The notes below the pieces were generated by a model that was given only the letters and a program-made list of their open reading frames with translations, made no database searches and was not told the origin of the DNA. 64,000 nucleotides of DNA from the NCBI RefSeq assembly GCF_003259845.1, contig NZ_QLMJ01000004.1, forward strand, positions 496,001 to 560,000, read 5' to 3'. Both the position numbers and the translations under genes were made by a program. This document shows, one piece after another, positions 45,517 to 54,759 of this stretch (positions are counted from its first letter, which is position 1; each line of letters begins with the position of its first letter). This DNA is from Actinoplanes lutulentus (GTDB taxonomy: Bacteria; Actinomycetota; Actinomycetes; Mycobacteriales; Micromonosporaceae).

Positions 45517-48014
45517 GACGGATCTCCTCCGCGGTGCCGGCGCATGGTCACCGTCGTCCCCTCGCCTCGGTCGAAGAAGACCTCGTCCATCGAGTCCTCG
45601 ATCAGTTGCAGTCCCCGGCCGCGGGCGAAGTCGGTGCCCGGGCCCCGCCAGCTGCCCCGGTCGCTGACCCGGACCTCCACCGCGTCCAGGCTGACCGTCG
45701 CCGACACGTCGACCACGCCGAACGGGTCGTCGCGGTACCCGTGCTCGATCGCGTTCGCCACCGCTTCCGAGCAGGCCAGCAGCACCGCGTTCACACAGTC
45801 CTGGTCGACGGCGTGGCCGACCAGCCAGCCCCGCAGGTCGGCGCGGAGCAGCGAGATCTGCAACGGGTCCGCGCCGATGGAACGTTCCAGCCGCTCCTCG
45901 GTGCCGAGCGTGAGGCAGAGCAGGCAGACGTCGTCGCCGTGGTCCCGGCCGACCATGGTGTCGGCGAGTCCCGCGGTCAGGCCCTTGAGCGGCGCGTCAC
46001 GGCGGCGTGCGTACTCCCGGGCGAGGATCTCGAAGCCGCGGTCGATCGGGCGGCCCCGGCGCTCCACCAGGCCGTCGGTGTAGAGCAGCAGCCGGCTGCC
46101 GGCGGCCAGCCGCACCTTGTGCTCGGTGCGGCGGCGGTCGCCGGCCCGGGAGCCGATCGGCGCCGAACGGGCCTGCAGCAGGTATTGCGGTGAGCCGGCC
46201 GGCTCGTGCAGCAGCGGGGGCAGGTGGCCGGCGCAGGCGTACGAGAACTCGCTGCTCAGCAGGTCGATCTCGCCGTAGACGACGGTCGCCATCCGGGCCG
46301 AGTCGACCCGCTCGCAGAACCTGTCGAGCTGCTCCAGCAGCCGGGCCGGTCCGTGCTCGGCGGAGGCGAGCGCCCGGATCGCGCTGCGCAGCTGGCCCAT
46401 CGTGGTGGCCGCGTCGATGCCCCGGCCGACCACGTCGCCGACCACCACGGCCAGCTTGTTCGGGGTGATCAGGAAAGCGTCGAACCAGTCGCCGCCGACC
46501 TCGAGGTCCTGCGCGGCGGCCTGGTAGAAGGTCTCCATCGCGAAGCGCGGGTCCCCACCGGGCACGTCCGCCGCCAGCAGGCTGCGCTGGAGCGTCCGGG
46601 CGATGGCGCGTTCCTGCTCGTAGAGCCGGGCGTTCTCCAGCGCCAGCCCGGCCCGGTCGGCCAGGTCGCGCAGGAACATCCGCTCAGCCTCGGCGCCGCG
46701 GCGGTCCGGCGCCATCCGCAGCGCGAGGGTGCCGAGCACCCGGCCGCGAGCGGTCAGCGGCAGCACCGTACAGCCCAGGCCGTCACCGTCGGCCGCGAAG
46801 ATCGGCTCGGTCTTGCTGGTCGCCTCGGCAACGCGTTCGGCGAGCAGGTCCGGGTCCGGTGGCGGGCCGCCGAGGTCTTCCCGCAGACCGGCCGGGCCGA
46901 CCTGGAGCCGGACCGCGGCCCAGTCGGCGATCTCCGGCACGACCCGTTCGACCAAGCGGCGGGCCCGCTGCAACAGGCGGTGTTCCTCCTCCAGCGACCG
47001 GGTGGTGCGCGCCAGGAAGTTCGCCCGGTCCTCGCGCCGGCGGGCGTCGTCGTAGAGCCGGGCCCGGTCCAGCGCCTGACCGGCCTGCTGACCCAGCAGG
47101 CGGATGACCCGCAGCTCGCCGTCGCTGAGCGAGCGCTCCTCGCGGAAGCTGAACGCCAGGACGCCGAGCACCGCGATGGCCTGGTCGTCGCCGGAGCCGG
47201 TGGTGAGCGGCAGCAGCACGACCGACTGGCGGCCGGAGCGGCGCATCGACTCGGCGAGGTCCGGGAAGTGCTCCTCCGCCTCGGCCATCGAGCCGATCAC
47301 GTGCAGGTCACCGCGCCGGGCCACGGCCGCCACCGCGCGCGGCGACGAACGCGGCATGTCGTCCCAGTTGCCGGTGGTCGGGTCGGTGGACGCGACCGCG
47401 ACCAGCTGGTCCCGCTCCACGTCCACCAGATAGATGCTGGTGCTGGCGGCGGCGAAGGCCGGTTCCGGGGCGCGGACGACGGCCTCGGCCACCTCGGCCT
47501 CGGTCGGCGCCGCGGACAGATCGGCCACTATCCGCTGGAGAACCCGGACACGCTGCTCGGAGGCCTCGGCCTCACGCCGGGCCGCGAGCAGCTCCCGTTC
47601 GTAACTGCGCCGCTCGGTGGCGTTGAAGACCATCGTGCGGATGAGCCGCGGCGCGCCGCCGGCTCCGCGTTCCAGGACCGAATTCACGAGTACGGGCAGA
47701 CGACGCCCGTCCTCACGCACGACCTCGAGCGCGATCTCATGCACCTCGTTCTGCATCGACAGCAACGGTGCGTAATGGGTCTCGTGGTAGATCTTGTCAC
47801 CCGCTGTGAGCAGGTCCCGAAACCGTCGGTGACCGATCAAAGCGGCTCGGGTGTGTCCCGTCCATGCCAGGAACGTCTCGTTGACCCGGACGATGGTGCC
47901 GTCCGGCAGCGTCGTGAGATATCCGCACGGCGCATGCTCGTAGAGGTCTTCCGGATCGTCGTCCCAGGGCAGTCGCAACTCTTGTGTCACGTCCGGCCCA
48001 CCAGTCTCACTCAC
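45513..48014 (-). CDS. RsbP/SpoIIE-like phosphatase with PAS, GAF and anti-sigma HATPase domains
   Basis: 833 residues: PAS (about 15-130), two GAF-like domains (about 160-325 and 340-485), a PP2C/SpoIIE phosphatase domain with E-V-G-G-D-W-F-D and V-G-D-V-V-G-R-G-I-D as Asp ligands (about 500-700), and a C-terminal HATPase of the RsbW/SpoIIAB kind with E-A-V-A-N-A-I-E-H-G-Y. The phosphatase should remove phosphate from the STAS protein encoded just downstream, while the kinase-like domain may phosphorylate it or bind sigma. Upstream lies an RsbQ-like gene, the activator of PAS-phosphatase RsbP in Bacillus. GTG start with GGAG 7 bases upstream. Confidence 0.92.
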   Translation of the reverse strand: MSETGGPDVTQELRLPWDDDPEDLYEHAPCGYLTTLPDGTIVRVNETFLAWTGHTRAALIGHRRFRDLLTAGDKIYHETHYAPLLSMQNEVHEIALEVVREDGRRLPVLVNSVLERGAGGAPRLIRTMVFNATERRSYERELLAARREAEASEQRVRVLQRIVADLSAAPTEAEVAEAVVRAPEPAFAAASTSIYLVDVERDQLVAVASTDPTTGNWDDMPRSSPRAVAAVARRGDLHVIGSMAEAEEHFPDLAESMRRSGRQSVVLLPLTTGSGDDQAIAVLGVLAFSFREERSLSDGELRVIRLLGQQAGQALDRARLYDDARRREDRANFLARTTRSLEEEHRLLQRARRLVERVVPEIADWAAVRLQVGPAGLREDLGGPPPDPDLLAERVAEATSKTEPIFAADGDGLGCTVLPLTARGRVLGTLALRMAPDRRGAEAERMFLRDLADRAGLALENARLYEQERAIARTLQRSLLAADVPGGDPRFAMETFYQAAAQDLEVGGDWFDAFLITPNKLAVVVGDVVGRGIDAATTMGQLRSAIRALASAEHGPARLLEQLDRFCERVDSARMATVVYGEIDLLSSEFSYACAGHLPPLLHEPAGSPQYLLQARSAPIGSRAGDRRRTEHKVRLAAGSRLLLYTDGLVERRGRPIDRGFEILAREYARRRDAPLKGLTAGLADTMVGRDHGDDVCLLCLTLGTEERLERSIGADPLQISLLRADLRGWLVGHAVDQDCVNAVLLACSEAVANAIEHGYRDDPFGVVDVSATVSLDAVEVRVSDRGSWRGPGTDFARGRGLQLIEDSMDEVFFDRGEGTTVTMRRHRGGDPS

Positions 48015-48043
48015 GCCACTGCTCCGCCGATCATGCCCGCTGT

Positions 48044-48841
48044 CTACAACCAGGACTTGATCGCGTCAACCGTTTCCTGTGGAGCGCTCAGATTCGGACA
48101 GTGACCGGTCGCGTTCAAAACCTGGAATGTGCTCTCCGGAGTGTGCTTGTGGACGTACTCACCGACCACCGTGGGAGCGATGACGTCGTCGGAGCACTGG
48201 AGGATCAGCGACGGCACCCGGGCCTTCGGCAGATCGGTCCGGTTGTCGGAGAGGAACGTGACCCGGGCGAACTTCTTGGCGATCGCCGGGTCGGTGCGGC
48301 AGAAGCTGTTGGTGAGCTCCTCACCGAGCTCCGGCCGGTCCGGGTTCCCCATGATCACCGGGGCCATCGCGCTGGACCAGCCGAGGTAGTTGCTGTCCAG
48401 CGATTCGAGCATCTCCTCGATGTCGGGACGGCCGAACCCACCGAAGTAACCGTCGGTGTCGTCGTTGATGTACCGCGGCGAGGGGCCGATCATGACGATG
48501 CCGGCGAAGCGCTCCGGTTCCTGGTTCGCGGCGATCAGGCCGATCATCGAGCTCACCGAGTGGCCGACGAAGACGACGTCACGCAGATCGTGCTCGCGCA
48601 CGATGTCCAGGACGTCCTCGGCGTATCCCTCAAGGCTGGAGTGGCGGTCGTCGCTGTACGCGGACAGGTCGGATTTACCGTTGCCGACGTGGTCGAAGAG
48701 CACGATCCGGTGCGTGTCCTCGAAAGCCGGCGTGACGAAACGCCACATGTTCTGGTCGCAGCCATATCCATGGGCGAACAGCATGGGCGGGCCGGACTCG
48801 GCCCCGCTGAAGGTGACGGCGTTTCTCTGCGTGGTGCTCAT
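48044..48841 (-). CDS. rsbQ: RsbQ-like alpha/beta hydrolase (energy-stress activator)
   Basis: 265 residues closely patterned on Bacillus RsbQ: F-A-H-G-Y-G-C-D-Q-N-M-W, V-G-H-S-V-S-S-M-I-G-L (nucleophile Ser95), P-S-P-R-Y-I-N-D, Asp219 in C-S-D-D and His247 in T-G-H-C-P-N, nearly the same positions as the known RsbQ triad. RsbQ hydrolyses or senses a small ligand and turns on the PAS-phosphatase RsbP. The next gene downstream (30 bases away) encodes just such a phosphatase. ATG at 48841; a TTG two codons earlier is better spaced from GGAGG and could be the true start. Confidence 0.88.
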   Translation of the reverse strand: MSTTQRNAVTFSGAESGPPMLFAHGYGCDQNMWRFVTPAFEDTHRIVLFDHVGNGKSDLSAYSDDRHSSLEGYAEDVLDIVREHDLRDVVFVGHSVSSMIGLIAANQEPERFAGIVMIGPSPRYINDDTDGYFGGFGRPDIEEMLESLDSNYLGWSSAMAPVIMGNPDRPELGEELTNSFCRTDPAIAKKFARVTFLSDNRTDLPKARVPSLILQCSDDVIAPTVVGEYVHKHTPESTFQVLNATGHCPNLSAPQETVDAIKSWL

Positions 48842-49103
48842 GCGCAACAAACCCTCCGGGCGGAGCGGGTGGCTGGTGAGCGGAATCTCCGAGGGGTGGT
48901 GACTCCGGGCACTTTCCGCCCGTGTCGAGCCGGGCGGATGACAAGTCCGGGTAACCATACGACTCCGGAGCGTCCCGCACATCGCCCTCGTTGTCCGCCA
49001 TTCGTGTCTGGAGTCCGGTTCCGGCATGGCCGTCCCGCTGGCGCACCCGCTCTAACCTGGGAGAAGACGTTCGGTACCTGGGGGCACAGGAGGAGATCGA
49101 AAA

Positions 49104-50543
49104 ATGGCCGACAACAAGCCGGTCGAACCGACTCTGGCCGCCGGAATGACCGAAGAGGTGACTTTGCCGGAGAAGGTGGATATCCCCGATTCCGGGGACC
49201 CGGCCACGCTCAGCATGCCGCCGGTCCAGCCGCGGTGGAGCGGCGCGGCAGCGGTTCCGGACAGCGGGCCCAGGCGCTCGGTCTGGAGCCGGCTGCGGGA
49301 CCGGGTTTCCGGTGCCGGCGGCCGGGATGCCGGTGATGACGAGTGGCCGACGACGCCGGCTGTCGACCCGTGGGCCGACCAGCCGACTCAGGTCTGGGAC
49401 GAGGCGTACAGCTCGGTGGGCGTACCCATGGAGGAGATGCCACCGACGCGCCTGGATGGAACCAAGGTCGAGGTTCCGGCGGCGGCAGCCGCCGGTGACG
49501 GGCGGGCGGATCGGGCGGATCGGGCGGACCGGGCGGACCGGGTGGCCGCGCTGAACGCGCGACTGGACGCTGCGTCGGCCGCGGCGGATGTCGTGGAGAA
49601 AAAGGCGGCTGAGGCGGCGAAGGCCGCGGCTGCCGCGACGGCGGCCAAGGCGGAGTCGGCGCGTGCCACGATCGCGAAACTGCTGGCCGAGAAGGCCGAG
49701 GCGAGGGCCAAGGCGGAGGCCGCGGCGAAGGCTGAGGCCGCACGGCCGAAGTTTCCCGCGCCCGGTACCTATCCGCCGCCGGCCGGTGGCAGTGGGCTAC
49801 CGCCGCTGGCGCCTCGCGCCGCCCCCGCGCCGCGCAAGACGTTCTCGCTGCGCAAGCTGAGGCCCGCGCCGAGGCCCGCGCAGACCCGTCCTCAGGTCCC
49901 GATTCAGCCGCGGCGTCCGGCGCCACCACCGCCCGCGCCCTGGCTCGCCAAGCCGCCGAAACGGCGGGGCTTCATCCGCCGCACCCTGCGCAGGATGACG
50001 ATGCTCGCGGTCTTCAGCCTGGTGCTGTGCTGCGCCCTGCCGCTGGCCTACTGGCAGATCCCGGCCGCGCGGCAGTTCCCGGTCAGCGCGGTCCTGCCGG
50101 CCACCTTCTCGGACCTGAGCCTGCGGGACACCTCGTCGGCGCGGCAGGCCGTCGAGCGGCTCGCCGAGCAGCTGCAGGACGCCGGTTCGTCGGGCGACGC
50201 GTTCGCCGGGGTCTATGCGGACGGCAACGGCAAACGGGTCACGCTCTTCGGCGCCACCGGGTTCCGGCTGACACCGGGCTCGGACGTCTCAGCGCAGCTG
50301 GACCGGCTCTCCGGCGAGCTGAAGCTGACCGACGTGAGCGATTACGACACCGGTGAGTTCGGCGTGCACCAGCAGTGTGGTGTCGGACGGCTCGACGGCA
50401 CGTCCGTGGTGGCGTGCGTCTGGGCCGATCACGGCAGCCTCGCCACGGTGCTGCTCACCCGGCGGGACCTCGACGAGAGCGCCGCGCTGGTGAGCCAGCT
50501 CCGTGACGAAGTGCTGCAAGCGCCGTTGCAGGGACTGGTCTAG
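49104..50543 (+). CDS. single-pass membrane protein with Ala-rich coiled-coil and basic/Pro-rich region
   Basis: 479 residues. A disordered acidic N terminus precedes an Ala/Lys/Glu-rich predicted coiled coil (about 150-215) that starts with repeated A-D-R units. Then comes a Pro/Arg-rich linker, a basic patch and one membrane segment (about 300-318), and an outer domain of ~160 residues with a C-x(13)-C pair. The topology suggests a cytoplasmic N terminus. Family and function not recognised. Its TAG stop overlaps the TAG of plsC on the other strand through the palindrome CTAG. Confidence 0.75.
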   Translation: MADNKPVEPTLAAGMTEEVTLPEKVDIPDSGDPATLSMPPVQPRWSGAAAVPDSGPRRSVWSRLRDRVSGAGGRDAGDDEWPTTPAVDPWADQPTQVWDEAYSSVGVPMEEMPPTRLDGTKVEVPAAAAAGDGRADRADRADRADRVAALNARLDAASAAADVVEKKAAEAAKAAAAATAAKAESARATIAKLLAEKAEARAKAEAAAKAEAARPKFPAPGTYPPPAGGSGLPPLAPRAAPAPRKTFSLRKLRPAPRPAQTRPQVPIQPRRPAPPPPAPWLAKPPKRRGFIRRTLRRMTMLAVFSLVLCCALPLAYWQIPAARQFPVSAVLPATFSDLSLRDTSSARQAVERLAEQLQDAGSSGDAFAGVYADGNGKRVTLFGATGFRLTPGSDVSAQLDRLSGELKLTDVSDYDTGEFGVHQQCGVGRLDGTSVVACVWADHGSLATVLLTRRDLDESAALVSQLRDEVLQAPLQGLV

Positions 50544-51217
50544 GAATCGCTCTCTTCGCGCTTGGGCGCGTACCGAGGGACGTACTCCTGGCCGGTCAGT
50601 TTCTGGATCTCGGCCATCACCTGGTCGGTGAGCTCGCGCAGCGAGGTGCGGTCGTCGGACCGGCCGATCGTGTCGATCGGCTTGCCGAATTTCACGGTGA
50701 CCGTGTCCCGCATCAGTTTCGGCGCGAGGCGGCCGATCGGCTGCACCTTGTCGGTGCCGAGCATCCCGACCGGGATGATCGGCACCCCGGCGCCGACCGC
50801 GAGCCGGGCCACGCCGGTGCGGCCGCGGTAGAGCTTGCCGTCCGGCGAGCGGGTGCCCTCGGGGTAAACGGCGACCAGGTCACCGCCCTTGAGGGCTGGG
50901 ATCGCGGCGTCGAACGCGGTGAGCGCGGCGCGGCCACCGGCCCGCTCGACGCGGATGGCGCCGAGGCCCTCCATCAGCTTGCGGTTGAGGAAGCCTTTGA
51001 CGCCGGTGCCGGTGAAGTAGTCGGACTTGGCCCAGAAGGCCAGGTGACGCGGCACCACAGTGCCGAGGAAGAGCTCGTCCGCGACGGAGAGGTGGTTGCC
51101 GGCGAAGATCGCGCCGCCACTGGTCGGAATGTGCTCAATGCCTTCGACGGTCGGCCGCCAGCCAGTCATCAACGTCGTCCCGATGATGACCTTGCCGATT
51201 GAGTAGAGCAGCGGCAA
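50540..51217 (-). CDS. 1-acyl-sn-glycerol-3-phosphate acyltransferase-like protein (PlsC family)
   Basis: 225 residues with the acyltransferase motifs N-H-L-S-V-A-D (H-x4-D), the glycerol-phosphate binding Y-P-E-G-T-R-S and I-P-V-G-M. It transfers an acyl chain to lysophosphatidate or a similar acceptor at the membrane. TTG start at 51217 with GGAGG 5 bases upstream. Confidence 0.9.
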   Translation of the reverse strand: MPLLYSIGKVIIGTTLMTGWRPTVEGIEHIPTSGGAIFAGNHLSVADELFLGTVVPRHLAFWAKSDYFTGTGVKGFLNRKLMEGLGAIRVERAGGRAALTAFDAAIPALKGGDLVAVYPEGTRSPDGKLYRGRTGVARLAVGAGVPIIPVGMLGTDKVQPIGRLAPKLMRDTVTVKFGKPIDTIGRSDDRTSLRELTDQVMAEIQKLTGQEYVPRYAPKREESDS

Positions 51218-51311
51218 CTCGTCCTCCGGAGCACACCAGGTGCGAAGTAGGGATGGGGGTGCTGTGAGGTTATCGGACCAGGGCTCGGAAGTATCTAACG
51301 ATCTTGGACCG

Positions 51312-51352
51312 AAGCCCGGACATTCGCCCCCACCAGGCGAACATCCGGGCTT
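51312..51352 (-). terminator. hairpin terminator after ileS
   Basis: AAGCCCGGA / TCCGGGCTT (9 bp) with an inner TTCGCC / GGCGAA (6 bp) stem and a 7-base loop, 28 bases past the ileS stop. On the plus strand TT follows the right arm. Confidence 0.75.
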
Positions 51353-51380
51353 TTCGGCTGAATTCTTCTTCAGTGATGAA

Positions 51381-54300
51381 TCACACGGCGTGCACGGCGG
51401 TCACCGTCACGGTCACCTGCTCACCGTCACCCACCTCGCCGGCGAACCCGGCGTTCTCGGCCTTCAACTCGACCGAGGTGGCGAGGGTCTCACCGGCGAC
51501 GAACTCCCGATGCGTCTCGACGGCCGCACGGACCGCCTCCGACGCGCCGATCACCAGCGAGATCCGGTCGCTGACGTCCAGGTCCGCGTCCCGGCGGGCC
51601 TGCTGGACCACCCGGATCACGTCGCGGGCCAGGCCCTCGGCCGCCAGGTCCGCGGTGACCTCGGTGTCGAGCACCACGACGCCACCACCGGCCGGCAGCG
51701 GCGCGGAGTTCTCCACGTCGGAGGCGACCAGCTTCAGCTCGTACTCGCCCTCGGCCAGGGTGATGCCGGCCGCGACGGGTGCGCCGTCGACCAGCTGCCA
51801 GTCGCCGCTCTTGACCGCCTTGATGACCTGCTGCACCTGCTTGCCGACCCGGGGGCCGAGCGCGCGGGGCACCACGGTGAGCACCTGCCGGCAGTACGCC
51901 TCGACGTCGTCGGTGAAGACCACGTTCTTGACGTTGACCTCATCCTTCAGCAGATCACCGAGGCCCTCCAGCGCCGAGCCGGACGGGGTCGCGACGGTCG
52001 CGGTCGCCAGCGGCAGCCGGACCCGGAGGCCCTTCGCCTTGCGCAGCGACAGCGCGGCCGAGGCCACGTCGCGGATCGCGTCCATCGAGGCGACCAGCTC
52101 GTGGTCGGCCGGGAACGCGTCCGCCGAGGGCCAGTCGGTCAGGTGCACCGAACGGCCGCCGGTGAGGCCGCGCCAGATCTCCTCGGCGGTCAGCGGCGCG
52201 AGTGGCGCCACCACCCGGGTGAGGGTCTCCAGCACGGTGGCGAGGGTGTCGAACGCGTCCTCGTCGCCGGCCCAGAAGCGGTCCCGGGAGCGGCGCACGT
52301 ACCAGTTGGTGAGGGCGTCCAAATAACTCCGGACACTTCCGGCGGCGCCGGAGATGTCGTAGTCGTCCATCTGGCGTTGCGTGTCCGCGACCAGCTCGCT
52401 CGTCTTCGCGAGGATGTAGCGGTCGAGGAGGTGCTCCGAATTTGTCCGGAATTTCGCCTCGTAGCCAGAAGCGTTCGCATAAAGGCTGAAGAAGTACCAG
52501 ACGTTCCAGAGCGGCAGCAGCACCTGCCGCACCGAATCCCGGATCGCCACCTCGGTGACCGGCATGTCCCCGCCACGCAGCACCGGCGACGACATCAGCA
52601 TCCACCGCATCGCGTCCGAGCCGTAGCTGTCGAACACCCGGTAGACGTCCGGGTAGTTGCGCAGCGACTTGGACATCTTCCGGCCGTCCTCGCCCAGCAG
52701 GATGCCGTGGCTCAGGCAGTTACGGAACGCGGGCCGGTCGAAGAGCGCGGTGGCCAGCACGTGCATGGTGTAGAACCAGCCGCGGGTCTGGCCGATGTAC
52801 TCGACGATGAAGTCACCGGGGTAGTGGTGCTCGAACCAGTCCTTGTTCTCGAACGGGTAGTGCACCTGGGCGAACGGCATCGAGCCGGACTCGAACCAGC
52901 AGTCCAGCACCTCCGGCACCCGGCGCATTGTCGACTGCCCGGTCGGGTCGTCCGGGTTCGGCCGGGTCAGCTCGTCGACGTACGGGCGGTGCAGGTCGGT
53001 GACGCGTACGCCGAAGTCGCGCTCCAGGTCGTCGTAGGACCCGTAGACGTCCACCCGCGGGTAGTTCGGGTCGTCCGACTTCCACACCGGGATCGGCGAG
53101 CCCCAGAAGCGGTTCCGGGAGATCGACCAGTCACGGGCGTTCGACAGCCACTTGCCGAACGAGCCGTCCTTGATGTGCGAGGGCGTCCAGGTGATCTCCT
53201 GGTTCAGCTCGACCATCCGGTCCCGGAACTGGGTCACCGCCACGAACCACGAGGACACTGCCTTGTAGACGAGCGGGGTGTCGCAGCGCCAGCAGTGCGG
53301 GTACGAGTGCGTGTACCCGTCGTGGCGCAGCACGACGCCGCGCTCCTTGAGTACGGCGATCACCGGCTTGTTCGCGTCGAAGACCTGCAGGCCCTGGAAA
53401 TCCGGGACCAGTGAGGTGAAGCGGGTGTGCTCGTCGACGGTCACCACGGTCGGGATACCGGCCGCGTTGCAGGCGTTCTGGTCGTCCTCACCGAACGCGG
53501 GCGCCATGTGGACGACACCCGTACCGTCCTCGGTGGTCACGAAGTCGGCGCCGAGCACCTGGAAGGCGTTCGGCCCGCCCTTCTCGACCAGGAAGTCGAA
53601 GAGCGGGGTGTAACGACGGCCGACGAGGTCCCGGCCCTGCACCGTGCCGACCTGTTCAAAATCTTCAAGCTCTTTTGCGTACGCCGAAACGCGCCCCGCG
53701 CCGACGATGAGCTTTTGCCCATTTTTGTCGGACAAAACGGCATATTCGATGTCCGGGCCGACCGCCAGCGCCAGGTTCGACGGCAGCGTCCACGGGGTGG
53801 TCGTCCAGACCGCGATGTCCTCGCCGGTGTCCAGCCGGAACCGCACGGTCAGCGCCGGGTCGGTCCGGTCCCGGTAGACGTCGTCCATCCGCGTCTCGGT
53901 GTTCGACAGCGGCGTCTCACACCGGAAGCAGTACGCCAGAACCCGGAAGCCCTCGTAGACCAGGCCCTTCTCGTGGAGCGTCTTGAACGCCCACATGACC
54001 GACTCCATGTACGCCGGGTCGAGCGTCTTGTAGTCGTTCTGGAAGTCCACCCAGCGGGCCTGGCGCGTGACGTACCGCTCCCAGTCCTTGGTGTACGCGA
54101 GCACCGAGGTACGACAGGCCTCGTTGAACTTGTCGATGCCCAGGTCGACGATCTGCGCCTTGCTGGTGATGCCGAGCTGCTTCTCCGCCTCGACCTCGGC
54201 GGGCAGGCCGTGCGTGTCCCAGCCGAACCGGCGCTCGACACGCTTGCCACGCATCGTCTGATAGCGCGGGACCAGGTCCTTCACGTACCCGGTGAAGAGG

Positions 54301-54506
54301 TGCCCGTAGTGAGGCAGGCCGTTGGCGAACGGCGGGCCGTCGTAGAAGACGTACTCGTTCGAGCCGTCCTCGCCGGCCGGGCGCTGCTCGATCGACGCCT
54401 CGAAGGTCTTGTCGGCGGCCCAGTGATCGAGCACCGCGCGTTCGACCGCCGGCAGGTCCGGACTGGCCGGAACGCCGGTGGCGTCGGTGTGCTTCGGATA
54501 AGCCAT
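51381..54506 (-). CDS. ileS: isoleucyl-tRNA synthetase
   Basis: 1041 residues, the eukaryote-like long IleRS type: the HIGH motif is H-Y-G-H in G-L-P-H-Y-G-H-L-F, the KMSKS loop is K-M-S-K-S in [10 protein letters not shown], and an editing domain lies between. It charges tRNA-Ile. The ATG at 54506 has GAGGGG 4 bases upstream. A T-box in the leader makes translation respond to uncharged tRNA-Ile. Confidence 0.96.
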   Translation of the reverse strand: MAYPKHTDATGVPASPDLPAVERAVLDHWAADKTFEASIEQRPAGEDGSNEYVFYDGPPFANGLPHYGHLFTGYVKDLVPRYQTMRGKRVERRFGWDTHGLPAEVEAEKQLGITSKAQIVDLGIDKFNEACRTSVLAYTKDWERYVTRQARWVDFQNDYKTLDPAYMESVMWAFKTLHEKGLVYEGFRVLAYCFRCETPLSNTETRMDDVYRDRTDPALTVRFRLDTGEDIAVWTTTPWTLPSNLALAVGPDIEYAVLSDKNGQKLIVGAGRVSAYAKELEDFEQVGTVQGRDLVGRRYTPLFDFLVEKGGPNAFQVLGADFVTTEDGTGVVHMAPAFGEDDQNACNAAGIPTVVTVDEHTRFTSLVPDFQGLQVFDANKPVIAVLKERGVVLRHDGYTHSYPHCWRCDTPLVYKAVSSWFVAVTQFRDRMVELNQEITWTPSHIKDGSFGKWLSNARDWSISRNRFWGSPIPVWKSDDPNYPRVDVYGSYDDLERDFGVRVTDLHRPYVDELTRPNPDDPTGQSTMRRVPEVLDCWFESGSMPFAQVHYPFENKDWFEHHYPGDFIVEYIGQTRGWFYTMHVLATALFDRPAFRNCLSHGILLGEDGRKMSKSLRNYPDVYRVFDSYGSDAMRWMLMSSPVLRGGDMPVTEVAIRDSVRQVLLPLWNVWYFFSLYANASGYEAKFRTNSEHLLDRYILAKTSELVADTQRQMDDYDISGAAGSVRSYLDALTNWYVRRSRDRFWAGDEDAFDTLATVLETLTRVVAPLAPLTAEEIWRGLTGGRSVHLTDWPSADAFPADHELVASMDAIRDVASAALSLRKAKGLRVRLPLATATVATPSGSALEGLGDLLKDEVNVKNVVFTDDVEAYCRQVLTVVPRALGPRVGKQVQQVIKAVKSGDWQLVDGAPVAAGITLAEGEYELKLVASDVENSAPLPAGGGVVVLDTEVTADLAAEGLARDVIRVVQQARRDADLDVSDRISLVIGASEAVRAAVETHREFVAGETLATSVELKAENAGFAGEVGDGEQVTVTVTAVHAV

Positions 54507-54700
54507 GTTTCCCCTCAAGCAGTCGTCGTGACTGCGAGGACGAGCTTCTTTTCAAGCCCGCGGTACCACCTCGCTTGGCCCGCCCCGAAGAGAAGGCCCG
54601 CTCATTCTGGTCGGCTGGTCGCGCGCGCCGACAAACGCCCGGTTCTACTAGGAGGACCGTTCTTCCGGAGGCTCCCCGGTGATGGCCGGTTCGTTGCCTG
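54507..54700 (-). promoter_or_regulatory. ileS T-box riboswitch, ultrashort stem I type
   Basis: The leader has AGGTGGTACCGCGG (54558-54571), the T-box core that pairs with the tRNA acceptor end. An ATC specifier at 54681-54683 sits in G-G-C-C-A-T-C-A-C-C near the 5' end. Next to the start, CCTC and GCAGTC pair with GACTGC and GAGG (54511-54539) and mask the Shine-Dalgarno. Uncharged tRNA-Ile should free it. This translational class is known for actinobacterial ileS. No U-tract terminator is present. Confidence 0.9.
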
Positions 54701-54759
54701 CGTGAGCACAACGATACCGGCCGACCCCGGATTCCCTCATCCGCATTACCCCGTGGTGG

